Of a stretch of DNA of 64,000 nucleotides, positions 51,500 through 60,503 are shown one piece after another. The notes under the pieces were generated by a model. That model was not told where the DNA came from. It did not search any database and worked only from the letters and a program-made list of their open reading frames with translations. Positions within the stretch are counted from its first letter, which is position 1. Every line of letters starts with the position of its first letter. The DNA is from an uncultured Dysosmobacter sp. (GTDB lineage Bacteria > Bacillota > Clostridia > Oscillospirales > Oscillospiraceae), in NCBI GenBank assembly GCA_934565855.1, contig CAKTIO010000002.1:124001-188000 (forward strand). Direction: 5' to 3'. The position numbers and the translations under genes were made by a program.

Positions 51500-51517
51500 T
51501 TGTTAATAGATTAACAT
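51500..51517. promoter_or_regulatory. Candidate Rex operator
   Basis: TTGTTAA-TAGA-TTAACAT matches the Rex box TTGTTAA-N4-TTAACAA at all but the final base. Rex represses butyrate and alcohol genes in clostridia when NADH/NAD+ is low. It lies ~80 bp upstream of the -35 at 51596, farther than usual. Confidence 0.6.
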
Positions 51518-51595
51518 ATCCGTAAAAAAATTAACGAGCAATTTGTGTGAAGTGTAAAAAAGCAAAAAAGGCATATTTTGTAGCAGGATTTGGAC

Positions 51596-51624
51596 TTGAT
51601 AAATGTTAAAAGAATCACTATAAT
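51596..51624 (+). promoter_or_regulatory. Promoter of the butyrate operon
   Basis: TTGATA at 51596-51601, 17-bp spacer, consensus TATAAT at 51619-51624, about 65 bp before crt. Confidence 0.8.
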
Positions 51625-51689
51625 AAAGCTGTGCATTTAGGGATGTCTTACCTATTTCATAGAACTCAAATCGAAGAAGGAGGAGCATC

Positions 51690-52466
51690 ATGGCGTTTGT
51701 TGAATTGGAAGCCAAGGGACAGGTCGGAATTCTGACCATCAACCGTCCGGAGGCGTTGAATGCACTGAACGATCAGGTAATCTCCCAGCTGGATAAGGTG
51801 CTGGATGAGATCGACCTGAACACTGTACGCTGCCTGATCGTGACAGGTGCCGGTAAGAAGGCGTTTGTTGCGGGAGCGGATATCGCACAGATGAGCGGTT
51901 TGACAAAGCAGGAGGGCGAGGCTTTCGGAAAGCTTGGCAACGATGTGTTCCGTAAGCTAGAAGCGTTCCCGATTCCCACGATTGCGGCAGTAAACGGATT
52001 TGCTCTGGGCGGCGGCTGCGAGCTTTCCATGAGCTGCGATATCCGTTTGGCATCGGATACGGCAGTGTTTGGTCAGCCGGAGGTCGGTCTGGGCATTACC
52101 CCGGGCTTTGGCGGTACGCAGAGAATGGCACGTCTGGTCGGTATGGGCAAGGCGAAAGAGTTGATCTATACGGCAAGAAATATCAAGGCACCCGAGGCGC
52201 TGGCAATCGGTCTGGTGCAGGCGGTGTATCCCGCGGAAGAGCTGATGGCGGAAGCCATGAAGATGGCAGAGCGCATTGCCGGAAATGCTCCCATTGCTGT
52301 AAGAGCCTGCAAGAAGGCAATTAACGATGGTCTGCAGGTGAATATTGAACAGGCTGTTGCTATTGAGGAGAAGCTGTTTGGTTCCTGCTTTGAGACGAAG
52401 GACCAGAAGAACGCAATGACCGCTTTTGTGGAAAAGCGGAAGCATGACCCGTTTGTAAATTGCTGA
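51690..52466 (+). CDS. crt: 3-hydroxybutyryl-CoA dehydratase (crotonase)
   Basis: A 258-residue enoyl-CoA hydratase. The oxyanion-hole and catalytic segments ALGGGCELSMSCDIRLASD and FGQPEVGLGITPGFGGTQR carry the two catalytic glutamates. It dehydrates 3-hydroxybutyryl-CoA to crotonyl-CoA. First gene of the classic clostridial operon, with a strong AGGAGGAG site. The operon carries no thiolase gene here. Confidence 0.96.
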   Translation: MAFVELEAKGQVGILTINRPEALNALNDQVISQLDKVLDEIDLNTVRCLIVTGAGKKAFVAGADIAQMSGLTKQEGEAFGKLGNDVFRKLEAFPIPTIAAVNGFALGGGCELSMSCDIRLASDTAVFGQPEVGLGITPGFGGTQRMARLVGMGKAKELIYTARNIKAPEALAIGLVQAVYPAEELMAEAMKMAERIAGNAPIAVRACKKAINDGLQVNIEQAVAIEEKLFGSCFETKDQKNAMTAFVEKRKHDPFVNC

Positions 52467-52517
52467 GTAATTGGCGTTTATAAATAATAACAATAATTTC
52501 AATTAGGAGGATTCGTT

Positions 52518-53354
52518 ATGAAGGTAGCAATCTTTGGCGCCGGCACAATGGGTTCCGGCATCGCTCAGGTATTTGCCGCAAAGGGACACACTGCACTGAT
52601 GTATGCAAGCAGTGTCGCCTCTGCACAGAAGCACAAGGATAAGCTGGCTGCATCCTTGGAGAAGCGCGTCCAGAAGGGCAAAATGACCGAGGAAGCAAAG
52701 CAGGCGATCCTGAACAACATCTTGGTGGAAGAGAAGTCTGCCGCTGCAGATGCAGATCTGGTGATCGAGTGCGTCAAGGAAGACATGGCAACCAAGAAGG
52801 TCCTGCTGAATGAACTGGACGCCATGTGCAAGCCCGAGACGGTGTTTGCTTCCAATACATCCTCTCTGTCTGTCACTGAGATGGGCAACGGTCTGAAGCA
52901 TCCCGTGATCGGTATGCACTTCTTCAATCCCGTTCCCAGCATGAAGCTGGTGGAAGTCATCCGCGGCGCCAACACGACCCAGGAGACTTTCGATTTCATC
53001 TACAACCTGTCCAAGGAGATCGGCAAGGATCCCGTTGAGGTCGCCGAGGCTCCCGGCTTTGTTGTGAATAAGATCCTGATCCCCATGATCAACGAGGCAA
53101 TCGGTCTGGTAGAGACCGGCGTTGCATCCGTTGAAGACATTGATAAGGCAATGCAGCTGGGTGCAAACCATCCCATGGGTCCTCTGGCTCTGGGCGATTT
53201 CATCGGTCTGGATGTCTGCCTGGCAATCATGGAGACGCTGTTCAACGAGACGGGCGATCCCAAGTATCGTCCCGCACTGCTTCTGCGTAAGATGGTCCGC
53301 GGCGGTCTTCTGGGTAAGAAGAGCGGCAAGGGCTTCTACGATTATACAAAGTAA
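52518..53354 (+). CDS. hbd: 3-hydroxybutyryl-CoA dehydrogenase
   Basis: A 278-residue NAD(P)-dependent dehydrogenase: Rossmann motif [42 protein letters not shown] and C-terminal [11 protein letters not shown]. It reduces acetoacetyl-CoA to (S)-3-hydroxybutyryl-CoA. It lies 51 bp after crt with AGGAGG upstream. Confidence 0.97.
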   Translation: MKVAIFGAGTMGSGIAQVFAAKGHTALMYASSVASAQKHKDKLAASLEKRVQKGKMTEEAKQAILNNILVEEKSAAADADLVIECVKEDMATKKVLLNELDAMCKPETVFASNTSSLSVTEMGNGLKHPVIGMHFFNPVPSMKLVEVIRGANTTQETFDFIYNLSKEIGKDPVEVAEAPGFVVNKILIPMINEAIGLVETGVASVEDIDKAMQLGANHPMGPLALGDFIGLDVCLAIMETLFNETGDPKYRPALLLRKMVRGGLLGKKSGKGFYDYTK

Positions 53355-53377
53355 TTTTTAGTGAAGGAGTTTAAGGT

Positions 53378-54517
53378 ATGGATTTTCATCTGACTAAAGA
53401 GCAGCAGATGCTCCGTAAGATGTACCGTGAGTTCGCCGAGAACGAAGTCAAGCCTCTGGCTGAGGAAATCGACGAAGAAGAGCGGTTCCCCATGGAAACC
53501 GTCGAGAAGATGGCGAAGCTGGGCATGATGGGCATTTACTTCCCCAAGGAGTACGGCGGTGCAGGCGGCGACGTCCTGTCCTACGCTATGGCTGTTGAGG
53601 AATTGGCAAAGGTCTGCGGCACCACCGCAGTTATCCTGTCCGCCCACACCTCTCTGTGCTGCGCACCTATCTTTGAGCACGGCACTGAGGAGCAGAAGAA
53701 GAAGTATCTGCCCGATCTGCTGAGCGGTCGTAAGATCGGTGCTTTCGGTCTGACCGAGCCCGGCGCAGGCACGGACGCTTCCGGTCAGCAGACCACTGCT
53801 GTTCTGGAAGGCGACCATTACGTCCTGAACGGTTCCAAGTGCTTCATCACCAACGGCAACGTGGCTGACACCTTCGTTGTGTTCGCTATGACCGATAAGA
53901 AGGCTGGCAACCACGGCATTTCTGCTTTCATCGTGGAGAAGGACTTCCCCGGATTCTCTCAGGGCAAGCATGAGAAGAAGATGGGTATCCGCGGCTCTTC
54001 CACCTGCGACCTGATCTTTGAGGACTGCATCGTTCCCAAGGAGAACCTGCTGGGCAAGGAAGGCAAGGGCTTCAAGATCGCTATGATGACTCTGGATGGC
54101 GGTCGTATTGGTATCGCTTCCCAGGCTCTGGGTCTGGCAGAAGGCGCTATCGACGAGGCTGTGAAGTACACCAAGGAGCGTGTCCAGTTCGGTCGTCCGC
54201 TGAGCAAGTTCCAGAACACTCAGTTCCAGCTGGCTGATATGGCTTGCCGCACGCAGGCTGCCCAGTTCCTGGTGTATTCTGCCGCTATGAAGAAGCAGAA
54301 CCATGAGGACTACAATGAGGCTGCTGCTATGGCTAAGTTGTTCGCCGCAGAAACCGCTTCCGATGTGACCCGCCGCGCAGTCCAGCTGTTTGGTGGTTAT
54401 GGTTACACCCGTGAGTATCCCGTGGAGCGCATGATGCGTGACGCAAAGATCACTGAGATCTACGAGGGTACTTCCGAGGTCCAGCGCATGGTCATTGCCA
54501 AGCACCTGGGTCTGTGA
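53378..54517 (+). CDS. bcd: Butyryl-CoA dehydrogenase
   Basis: A 379-residue acyl-CoA dehydrogenase. FGLTEPGAGTDASGQ and FITNGNVADTFVVFA line the flavin and substrate sites; the catalytic base Glu is in YEGTSEVQRM near residue 366. It reduces crotonyl-CoA to butyryl-CoA. With the downstream EtfB/EtfA it would form the electron-bifurcating Bcd-Etf complex that also reduces ferredoxin. Codon choice is strongly biased, as in highly expressed genes. Confidence 0.97.
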   Translation: MDFHLTKEQQMLRKMYREFAENEVKPLAEEIDEEERFPMETVEKMAKLGMMGIYFPKEYGGAGGDVLSYAMAVEELAKVCGTTAVILSAHTSLCCAPIFEHGTEEQKKKYLPDLLSGRKIGAFGLTEPGAGTDASGQQTTAVLEGDHYVLNGSKCFITNGNVADTFVVFAMTDKKAGNHGISAFIVEKDFPGFSQGKHEKKMGIRGSSTCDLIFEDCIVPKENLLGKEGKGFKIAMMTLDGGRIGIASQALGLAEGAIDEAVKYTKERVQFGRPLSKFQNTQFQLADMACRTQAAQFLVYSAAMKKQNHEDYNEAAAMAKLFAAETASDVTRRAVQLFGGYGYTREYPVERMMRDAKITEIYEGTSEVQRMVIAKHLGL

Positions 54518-54539
54518 TAAAAGAGGAGGGTAAGGTAAA

Positions 54540-55343
54540 ATGAAAATTATCGTTTGTGTCAAGCAGGTTCCTGATACCTCCGGTAAGGTGGCAGTGAACC
54601 CCGATGGTACTCTGGATCGTGCATCCATGCAGACCATCACCAACCCCGATGACTTGAACGCTGTCGAGGCTGCTCTGAAGCTGAAGGACGAGACCGGCTG
54701 CAAGGTCATTGTCGTCACCATGGGTCCCCCTCCCGCAGAGGGAATGCTGCGTGAGATCCTGGCTCGCGGCGCAGATGAGGCTGTTCTGGTCTCCGCTCGT
54801 GAGTTCGGTGGTTCCGATACCTATGCTACTTCTCAGATCATCGCTGCTGCTATCAACCGCATCGGCGTGGAGAAGGACGACATCGTGATGTGCGGTCGTC
54901 AGGCAATCGACGGTGATACCGCTCAGGTTGGTCCCCAGATCGCTGAGAAGCTGCATCTGCCCCAGGTTACTTATGTTGCTGATATCCAGAAGAGCGGCGA
55001 TACCATCACCGTGAAGCGTATGCTGGAAGACGGCTATATGACCATCAAGGTTCAGACTCCCTGCCTGCTGACCTGCATCAAGGAGCTGAACGAGCCGCGT
55101 TACATGAGCGTTGGCGGCATCTTCGAGGCTTATTCCAAGCCCATGCAGGTGTTCGACTACAACGCACTGAAGGATGATCCCCTGATCGATGCAACTACCA
55201 TTGGTCTGAAGGGTTCTCCCACCAACATTCTGACTTCCTTCACTCCTCCCCAGAAGGGTGCTGGCATGATGCTGGATGAGGGCGATGACAAGGCTAACTG
55301 CGATAAGCTGGCTGGCATTCTGGCTGCCAAACACATCATCTAA
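54540..55343 (+). CDS. etfB: Electron transfer flavoprotein beta subunit
   Basis: A 267-residue EtfB: MKIIVCVKQVPDTSGKVAV, the LNAVEAALKLKDETG region and VGPQIAEKLHLPQVTYV. It carries the bifurcating FAD in butyrogenic clostridia. It lies between bcd and etfA with 18-22 bp gaps. Confidence 0.97.
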   Translation: MKIIVCVKQVPDTSGKVAVNPDGTLDRASMQTITNPDDLNAVEAALKLKDETGCKVIVVTMGPPPAEGMLREILARGADEAVLVSAREFGGSDTYATSQIIAAAINRIGVEKDDIVMCGRQAIDGDTAQVGPQIAEKLHLPQVTYVADIQKSGDTITVKRMLEDGYMTIKVQTPCLLTCIKELNEPRYMSVGGIFEAYSKPMQVFDYNALKDDPLIDATTIGLKGSPTNILTSFTPPQKGAGMMLDEGDDKANCDKLAGILAAKHII

Positions 55344-55361
55344 GAGAGGAGATAGATAGTA

Positions 55362-56498
55362 ATGGCTACTTTTAACAATACCGAGCTGGCTGCTTTCAAG
55401 GATGTATGGGTATTCTGTGAGCAGCGTCAGGGCAAGCTGATGCCCACCGATTTCGAGCTGATTTCCGAAGGTCGTAAGCTGGCTGACGAGCTGGGCGTAA
55501 AGCTCTGCGGTCTGCTGCTGGGCGACAACGTTGAGGGTCTGGCAAAGGAGCTGGGCGGCTACGGCGCTGACGAAGTCATCGTTTGCGAGAGCCCCCTGCT
55601 GAAGGACTACACCACCGATGCTTATGCAAAGGTTATTTGCGAAGTGATCGAGGAGCTGAAGCCCGAGGCATTCCTGATTGGCGCAACCAACATTGGTCGT
55701 GACCTGGGTCCCCGTTGCGCAGCCCGCCTGCACACCGGTCTGTGCGCAGACTGCACGCACCTGGATGTGGATATGCCCATCTACAAGAACTTCCTGCGTG
55801 AGAGCTCCACTCTGGCAGAGGCTAAGATTGACGGTATGAACTCCGCAATCGTTCTGGGTCAGAAGCACGATGTTTCCCGCGACCTGAAGATGACCCGTCC
55901 TGCATTCGGCGGTCACCTGATGGCAACCATCATCTGCCCCCGTTTCCGTCCCACGATGGCAACAGTCCGTCCGGGCGTTATGAAGAAGGCTGCTTTCGAT
56001 CAGGCTAAGGCTGATGCCTGCAAGATCGTGAAGCCCGCATTCTCCCTGTCCGAGTCCGACATCCAGACCGAGGTCGTTGAGATCGTCAAGGCTGCTAAGA
56101 AGCTGGTTGATCTGGTTGGCGCTGACTACATTGTCTCCGTTGGTCGTGGTATTTCCAAGGACGTCGAGAAGGGCATTCAGCTGGCTGAAGAGCTGGCTGC
56201 TGAGCTGGGCGGCGTTGTCGGCGGCTCTCGTGCAACCATCGACTCCGGCTGGCTGTCTGCTGACCATCAGGTCGGTCAGACCGGCAAGACTGTGCATCCG
56301 AAGGTGTATGTTGCTCTGGGTATTTCCGGTGCTATCCAGCATAAGGCTGGCATGCAGGATTCCGAGTGCATTATTGCTGTCAACAAGAACGACACCGCTC
56401 CCATCTTCGAGATTGCCGATTACGGTATCTGCGGTGACCTGTTCAAGGTGACCCCGCTGCTGATTGAGGCTGTTCGCGCTGCAAAGGCTGCGAAGTAA
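55362..56498 (+). CDS. etfA: Electron transfer flavoprotein alpha subunit
   Basis: A 378-residue EtfA with the C-terminal FAD domain (VVGGSRATIDSGWLSADHQV, QTGKTVHPKVYVALGISGAI, INVNKN-type AVNKNDTAPIFEIADYGI). It takes electrons from EtfB and passes them to Bcd. Last gene of the operon, followed by a terminator. Confidence 0.97.
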   Translation: MATFNNTELAAFKDVWVFCEQRQGKLMPTDFELISEGRKLADELGVKLCGLLLGDNVEGLAKELGGYGADEVIVCESPLLKDYTTDAYAKVICEVIEELKPEAFLIGATNIGRDLGPRCAARLHTGLCADCTHLDVDMPIYKNFLRESSTLAEAKIDGMNSAIVLGQKHDVSRDLKMTRPAFGGHLMATIICPRFRPTMATVRPGVMKKAAFDQAKADACKIVKPAFSLSESDIQTEVVEIVKAAKKLVDLVGADYIVSVGRGISKDVEKGIQLAEELAAELGGVVGGSRATIDSGWLSADHQVGQTGKTVHPKVYVALGISGAIQHKAGMQDSECIIAVNKNDTAPIFEIADYGICGDLFKVTPLLIEAVRAAKAAK

Positions 56499-56519
56499 GC
56501 TTTGATTTACTGAGTAAAG

Positions 56520-56554
56520 AGAGGACTGTTTCTTAGGAAGCAGTCCTCTTTTTT
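56520..56554 (+). terminator. Terminator of the butyrate operon
   Basis: AGAGGACTG pairs with CAGTCCTCT, with inner pairing, followed by TTTTTT. Confidence 0.85.
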
Positions 56555-56590
56555 ACAGGAAAGAATTTGATGGAGAATTAAAAAATCTCC

Positions 56591-56619
56591 TTGACAGAAG
56601 TTGAAATTTTTCATATAAT
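56591..56619 (+). promoter_or_regulatory. Full-consensus promoter of tRNA-Pro
   Basis: TTGACA at 56591-56596, 17-bp spacer, TATAAT at 56614-56619; the mature tRNA starts 14 nt later. Confidence 0.9.
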
Positions 56620-56632
56620 GTTCACGTTGCTT

Positions 56633-56709
56633 CGGGGCGTGGCGAAGCTTGGTATCGCGCTTGGTTCGGGACCAAGAGGCCGCGGGTTCGAATCCCGCCG
56701 CTCCGACCA
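56633..56709 (+). tRNA. tRNA-Pro (anticodon CGG)
   Basis: A full cloverleaf. The acceptor CGGGGCG pairs with CGCTCCG (one G-T). The anticodon stem CTTGG/CCAAG has loop TTCGGGA, giving anticodon CGG. T loop GTTCGAATC; CCA encoded. Own promoter and terminator; no repeat of its 3' end is seen nearby, so it is not an integration site here. Confidence 0.96.
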
Positions 56710-56740
56710 AAAAGACATGACAGTTGTCATGTCTTTTTTC
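56710..56740 (+). terminator. Terminator of tRNA-Pro
   Basis: AAAAGACATGACA pairs with TGTCATGTCTTTT (13 bp), with T-rich tail. Confidence 0.85.
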
Positions 56741-56967
56741 CTTTTTATAAAGCCTATGGTGCATAGGATGAAGCGTGTAGCTAATTTATGTTGAGACGAT
56801 GAAATGACAGGCAGAAACAAGTTGGGGGAACGTTCCTACTTTGTTATATTTGTCGATTGTTGTTACAGGATTGTCTTTACTTTGTTGTTTTTTAAATGAA
56901 GGTCCTTGTTAAAATCGAAAATATGCAGAGAATCAATTTGCATTATGACGATCAGGAGGAATTTGAA

Positions 56968-57618
56968 ATGAGAAAGGCACGAATTACCTTTTTGGCGCTT
57001 ACCATGATACTGTCACTGTCGGTTTATTCGCAAGCGTTTGCTTCCGATGTGCGGCAGGAGACGGATAGTTTAGCACAGAGAGAAACAGCTTACGATGACG
57101 GAGGTAATACAACGCCGGAGCTATTGCTGAATGCAGAGCCTTATACCCCGGTAAATGATATGGAGGCAGATGAAGTCTCTGCCGATACGATGGGGGAAGT
57201 TTTGTGCGATGAGACCATGCCGGATGGAACTCGAATCGTTTGCTATCAGGACCAGGAAGATGCGATGGTCAAATATTGGGCAGTCCGGAAGGGAGATATG
57301 CTGACACGCTTCTGTCAGGAGGAAAGTGCATATCGTGATGGCTATGCAGTGGAGCCATTTTCGGATGTCCTGGGCGAGAGCGGATTTCGGATTCTTGCTC
57401 CCCGGGGAGCGGCGTATTTCGCATATGACTACTATGTTCTGGATGAAAACGGCATTCCAAAGCTGCTGGCAGACTGTGCGAATCAGGTGGATGAGGTGGA
57501 TCTGAACGGAGACGGTGAGACGGATCTGCGGTGGTATTATCATGGCGGTCAGGAGGTCTTTGCGTACTTCCGCAGCGATGGTGTGCTGTACTCTTCCTGC
57601 TTACGGGAGCCAGCATAA
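56968..57618 (+). CDS. Exported protein of unknown function
   Basis: A 216-residue protein with a signal peptide (MRKARITFLALTMILSLS, then AFA). I do not recognise the family. The mature part is acidic, and near the C-terminus VDLNGDGETDLRWYY resembles a calcium-binding dockerin-like or EF-hand-like loop. The start is ATG at 56968, behind AGGAGG; an in-frame start at 56896 lacks a ribosome site. It lies between tRNA-Pro and sporulation-type peptidases, with no evident operon partner. Confidence 0.75.
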   Translation: MRKARITFLALTMILSLSVYSQAFASDVRQETDSLAQRETAYDDGGNTTPELLLNAEPYTPVNDMEADEVSADTMGEVLCDETMPDGTRIVCYQDQEDAMVKYWAVRKGDMLTRFCQEESAYRDGYAVEPFSDVLGESGFRILAPRGAAYFAYDYYVLDENGIPKLLADCANQVDEVDLNGDGETDLRWYYHGGQEVFAYFRSDGVLYSSCLREPA

Positions 57619-57674
57619 AATTTTCCTTCTCAGCATAGTTTTTAGTAATCAATATGCTGAGGAGGGACCTCTAT

Positions 57675-58679
57675 ATGGTATCCGAACGGGTTGGGAAAAG
57701 TCGGAAGGAATCTATCAAGCGGGCGCCGCGAGGGACCTCATGGAAGGCTGACCGGACAGAATTGGCTGGGAAAGAAAAGGCGCGGTTGATCCAGCTGCTG
57801 ATTTGCGGAGGCGCTTTTGTTTTACTGGTTGCCGCCAAGTTTCTGTTGCCATCGGAAAAGACTGCGTGGCAAACGGCTTTATCGGACGCTATGCAGAAAA
57901 ATATGGACATGGAGCAGGTATTTTCTGCGGCGGGACAAATCTTTTCCGGAGAAGATTCAGTTTCGGACGGGCTGGGGGAGCTATATCAGGCGGTTTTTCA
58001 ACCAGAAGACAATGCGGTAAAAACGGCGGCACTTTTACCGGAAGAAAATGTGGGATTTGGAGATGGTGCGGTAAAGACCGCGGTGTGGTCCATGAGCCGT
58101 TTTTCTATGGGAACTGGAAGCAGCACAGATTGGCTTACCGACTGTGAACAGGAGGACTTGAGTACATCTGATGTTCAAGATACAGAAGCGGTGGCGCAGG
58201 AGCAAAGTACCTTTGCGCAGAAGCTGCAAATCGTCTATTCCGAGGGGAACTTGCCTGCGCATACCAATTTACAGCAGGTAGTTTTGGGCTTTGATTACAG
58301 TGTTCCGGTTGTCGGTACGGTTTCTTCCGGTTTCGGATACCGGGAACATCCGGTAGAGGGAGAAGAAAAATTCCACTATGGAGTAGATATTGCCGCAGAT
58401 ATGGGGACGAAGATTCACAGCTTTGCCGCTGGTACTGTAAAGGCAGTAGGGGAGAGCAGTAGCTACGGAAAGTATTTGATGCTGGAACACCAGAATGGAT
58501 ATTGGACCCTTTATGCCCATTGTAGCAAGATATTGGTTACATCTGATACACAGGTACAAAAGGATGCGGTCATTGCCGAAGTAGGGGAGACTGGAATGGC
58601 AACTGGTCCACACCTTCACTTTGAGCTGCATCATGGAGAGGATTATCTGAACCCCATTTATTATGTTGAACAGGCGTGA
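57675..58679 (+). CDS. M23 family peptidase, SpoIVFA-like
   Basis: A 334-residue protein with a cytoplasmic basic N-terminus, one membrane segment (~residues 38-58) and a C-terminal LytM/M23 domain. The zinc ligands are visible in HYGVDIAADMGT and HLHFELHHG. SpoIVFA regulates the membrane protease SpoIVFB during sporulation and has this same plan. The next gene encodes a SpoIVFB-like protease and overlaps by 17 bp, which strongly supports the call. The start is ATG at 57675, 8 nt behind GGAGGG. Confidence 0.8.
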   Translation: MVSERVGKSRKESIKRAPRGTSWKADRTELAGKEKARLIQLLICGGAFVLLVAAKFLLPSEKTAWQTALSDAMQKNMDMEQVFSAAGQIFSGEDSVSDGLGELYQAVFQPEDNAVKTAALLPEENVGFGDGAVKTAVWSMSRFSMGTGSSTDWLTDCEQEDLSTSDVQDTEAVAQEQSTFAQKLQIVYSEGNLPAHTNLQQVVLGFDYSVPVVGTVSSGFGYREHPVEGEEKFHYGVDIAADMGTKIHSFAAGTVKAVGESSSYGKYLMLEHQNGYWTLYAHCSKILVTSDTQVQKDAVIAEVGETGMATGPHLHFELHHGEDYLNPIYYVEQA

Positions 58680-59244
58680 TCCGCCCGGCTGGGACGCATT
58701 GGGGGCAGTGCTGCTCTGGTGCTGGTTCGGGATGATGAATGGAAGAAAACCGCTGCTGATGCTTCTGTCGGCAGCGGTCATTCACGAAGCGGGGCATTTA
58801 TTGGTACTGAAGTGCTATGGCGTTCCGGTGACAGGACTTCGGCTGACCATGTTGGGTGCGGAGATCAGAACAGAGAACATGCGCTTGAAGTACGGACAGG
58901 AGCTGCTTGCCGTGCTGGCAGGACCACTGTTTAATTTTCTCAGCGCAGGACTTCTGCTGCAGGCTCCGGCTGAGTACGAAGACCTGCATGTGGCGGCGGG
59001 AGCGCATCTGGTATTAGGAATTTTCAATATCCTGCCCCTTCCTGCACTGGATGGCTGGCGGGTGCTGAACTTGCTTTTCTTATGGCGGTGGGGACCGGAC
59101 CGGGGAGAGCAGTGGTCTGATAATATTGGAAAAGTGGTTTCCGTGTGCGTTTTGACAGCGCTTGCGTATCTGATGTGGAAAACCGGAGGAAACCTCTGGC
59201 TGCTGCTGCCTGTGTGGGGAATTGTGCAGTCAAAGAAAAGATGA
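58663..59244 (+). CDS. M50 family intramembrane metalloprotease, SpoIVFB-like
   Basis: A 193-residue site-2-type protease with four or five membrane segments. The zinc site HEAGH is at residues 41-45 and the second motif NILPLPALDG near residue 120 supplies the Asp ligand. SpoIVFB cleaves pro-sigma-K in the mother cell. The neighbour upstream is SpoIVFA-like. It lacks the C-terminal CBS domain found in some relatives. Confidence 0.85.
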   Translation: MLNRRDPPGWDALGAVLLWCWFGMMNGRKPLLMLLSAAVIHEAGHLLVLKCYGVPVTGLRLTMLGAEIRTENMRLKYGQELLAVLAGPLFNFLSAGLLLQAPAEYEDLHVAAGAHLVLGIFNILPLPALDGWRVLNLLFLWRWGPDRGEQWSDNIGKVVSVCVLTALAYLMWKTGGNLWLLLPVWGIVQSKKR

Positions 59245-59386
59245 GGTCGAGAAAGAAAAAAGACTTGCAAATAATCTGCATCTGTGATATCCTACTACGG
59301 TATGAAAGGGTGGTCCTCTGCCGTGTATACGGATGTATACTTGAAAAGACGGTATGAACGCCTATATTAAACAGGAGGATATATCC

Positions 59387-59728
59387 ATGGATTTGATTAA
59401 GGAACTGAACAAAGAGCAGCTGCAGAAGGAAACGGCAACTGTGCATGTGGGCGACACGGTTCGTGTGCATGTTAAGGTGAAGGAAGGCTCCCGCGAGAGA
59501 ATTCAGGTTTTCGAGGGTACTGTCATTGCAAAGAAGCATGGCGGCATTGAGGAGACCTTCACGGTTCGCCGCCTGTCCTATGGTGTTGGCGTGGAGAAGA
59601 TTTTCCCGGTGCACTCTCCCTCTATTGACAAGGTAGAGGTTGTCCGTGGCGGCGATGTCCGTCGTGCCAAGCTGTACTATCTGCGTGGTCGTGTTGGCAA
59701 GGGCGCTAAGGTCAAGGAGAAGCTGTAA
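59387..59728 (+). CDS. rplS: 50S ribosomal protein L19
   Basis: A 113-residue L19: [31 protein letters not shown] and [14 protein letters not shown]. It sits at the subunit interface. The start is ATG at 59387, behind AGGAGG; a longer frame from 59354 has no ribosome site. The 142-bp gap upstream contains GTATAC/GTATAC and other small hairpins that could be a ribosomal-protein leader, unconfirmed. Confidence 0.96.
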   Translation: MDLIKELNKEQLQKETATVHVGDTVRVHVKVKEGSRERIQVFEGTVIAKKHGGIEETFTVRRLSYGVGVEKIFPVHSPSIDKVEVVRGGDVRRAKLYYLRGRVGKGAKVKEKL

Positions 59729-59740
59729 TTTTTGTCCGAG

Positions 59741-59769
59741 AAAAGAGAGGCGCGTGCGCCTCTCTTTTT
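59741..59769 (+). terminator. Terminator after rplS
   Basis: AAAAGAGAGGCGC against GCGCCTCTCTTTT, short loop, T tract. Confidence 0.85.
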
Positions 59770-59816
59770 AATTTTACTGCGATATGCAAAAATTTCTCCT
59801 TTTCCGGCAGAATCAC

Positions 59817-59845
59817 TTGTGAGAAAGTGTTTTTTTTGCTATACT
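59817..59845 (+). promoter_or_regulatory. Promoter of the lepB-rbgA-rnhB group
   Basis: TTGTGA at 59817-59822, 17-bp spacer rich in T, TATACT at 59840-59845. Confidence 0.6.
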
Positions 59846-59915
59846 TCTTCTGGCTCGATAAAATCCGGAAGAAATTTGAACCGCTGAGGCGGCTGAGATA
59901 AGTTGGGTGAAGGCA

Positions 59916-60488
59916 ATGGAAGAACAAAAACAGAAGGATCGGAATTTATATGAATGGACACAGGCACTGGTCTGCTCTGTTTTGACGGTTGTGCTGGTCT
60001 TTACATTTTTGGTCCGGCTGATTGGTGTGGATGGACATTCCATGGTGCCGACCCTGCAGGATGGAGACCGGCTGTTAGTGGTGAATTCGCTGCTGCACCA
60101 TGACTATCAGTACGGCGATATTGTGGTTCTGCGGAAAAGCTCTTTTATGACGGAACCGATCGTAAAGCGTGTGATTGCAACAGCGGGGCAGACGGTAGAC
60201 ATTGACTTTACCACTGGCAGCGTTTATGTGGATGACATCCTTTTAGAAGAAGATTATATTGCGGAGCTGACGTTCCAGCAGGAAGGAACGGAGTTTCCTC
60301 TGACTGTTCCGGAGGGTTCCGTGTTTGTTATGGGTGACAACCGGAACCATTCCAATGACAGCCGGGATTCTCACCTGGGAACGGTGGATACACGGTATAT
60401 TATTGGAAAGGCAGTGTTTATCCTGTTTCCCGGAGCAGATGAGGAGACAGAAAAAAGAGATTTTTCCAGAATTGGAATCATTTCCTGA
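59916..60488 (+). CDS. lepB: Signal peptidase I
   Basis: A 190-residue type I signal peptidase with one N-terminal membrane anchor (~17-38). The catalytic Ser is in GVDGHSMVPTLQDGD and the catalytic Lys in VKRVIATAGQ; box E is MGDNRNHSNDSRD. It removes signal peptides of secreted proteins outside the membrane. I choose ATG at 59916; a GTG at 59907 is also possible. First gene of a run with rbgA, rnhB and yraN. Confidence 0.93.
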   Translation: MEEQKQKDRNLYEWTQALVCSVLTVVLVFTFLVRLIGVDGHSMVPTLQDGDRLLVVNSLLHHDYQYGDIVVLRKSSFMTEPIVKRVIATAGQTVDIDFTTGSVYVDDILLEEDYIAELTFQQEGTEFPLTVPEGSVFVMGDNRNHSNDSRDSHLGTVDTRYIIGKAVFILFPGADEETEKRDFSRIGIIS

Positions 60489-60503
60489 CGTGAGGAGAGA
60501 CGA

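Larger units (their letters stand above)
51364..51689. other. AT-rich regulatory gap before the butyrate operon
   Basis: No gene. It holds a Rex-like palindrome (51500-51517) and the crt promoter (51596-51624). The trmB promoter would read leftwards from its start. Confidence 0.6.

Noticed and set aside
53342-56342. Very long antisense open frames (459 and 616 codons) opposite bcd, etfB and etfA
   Set aside because: They arise from strong codon bias of the highly expressed butyrate genes; the plus-strand products are unmistakable and the antisense proteins show no family features.
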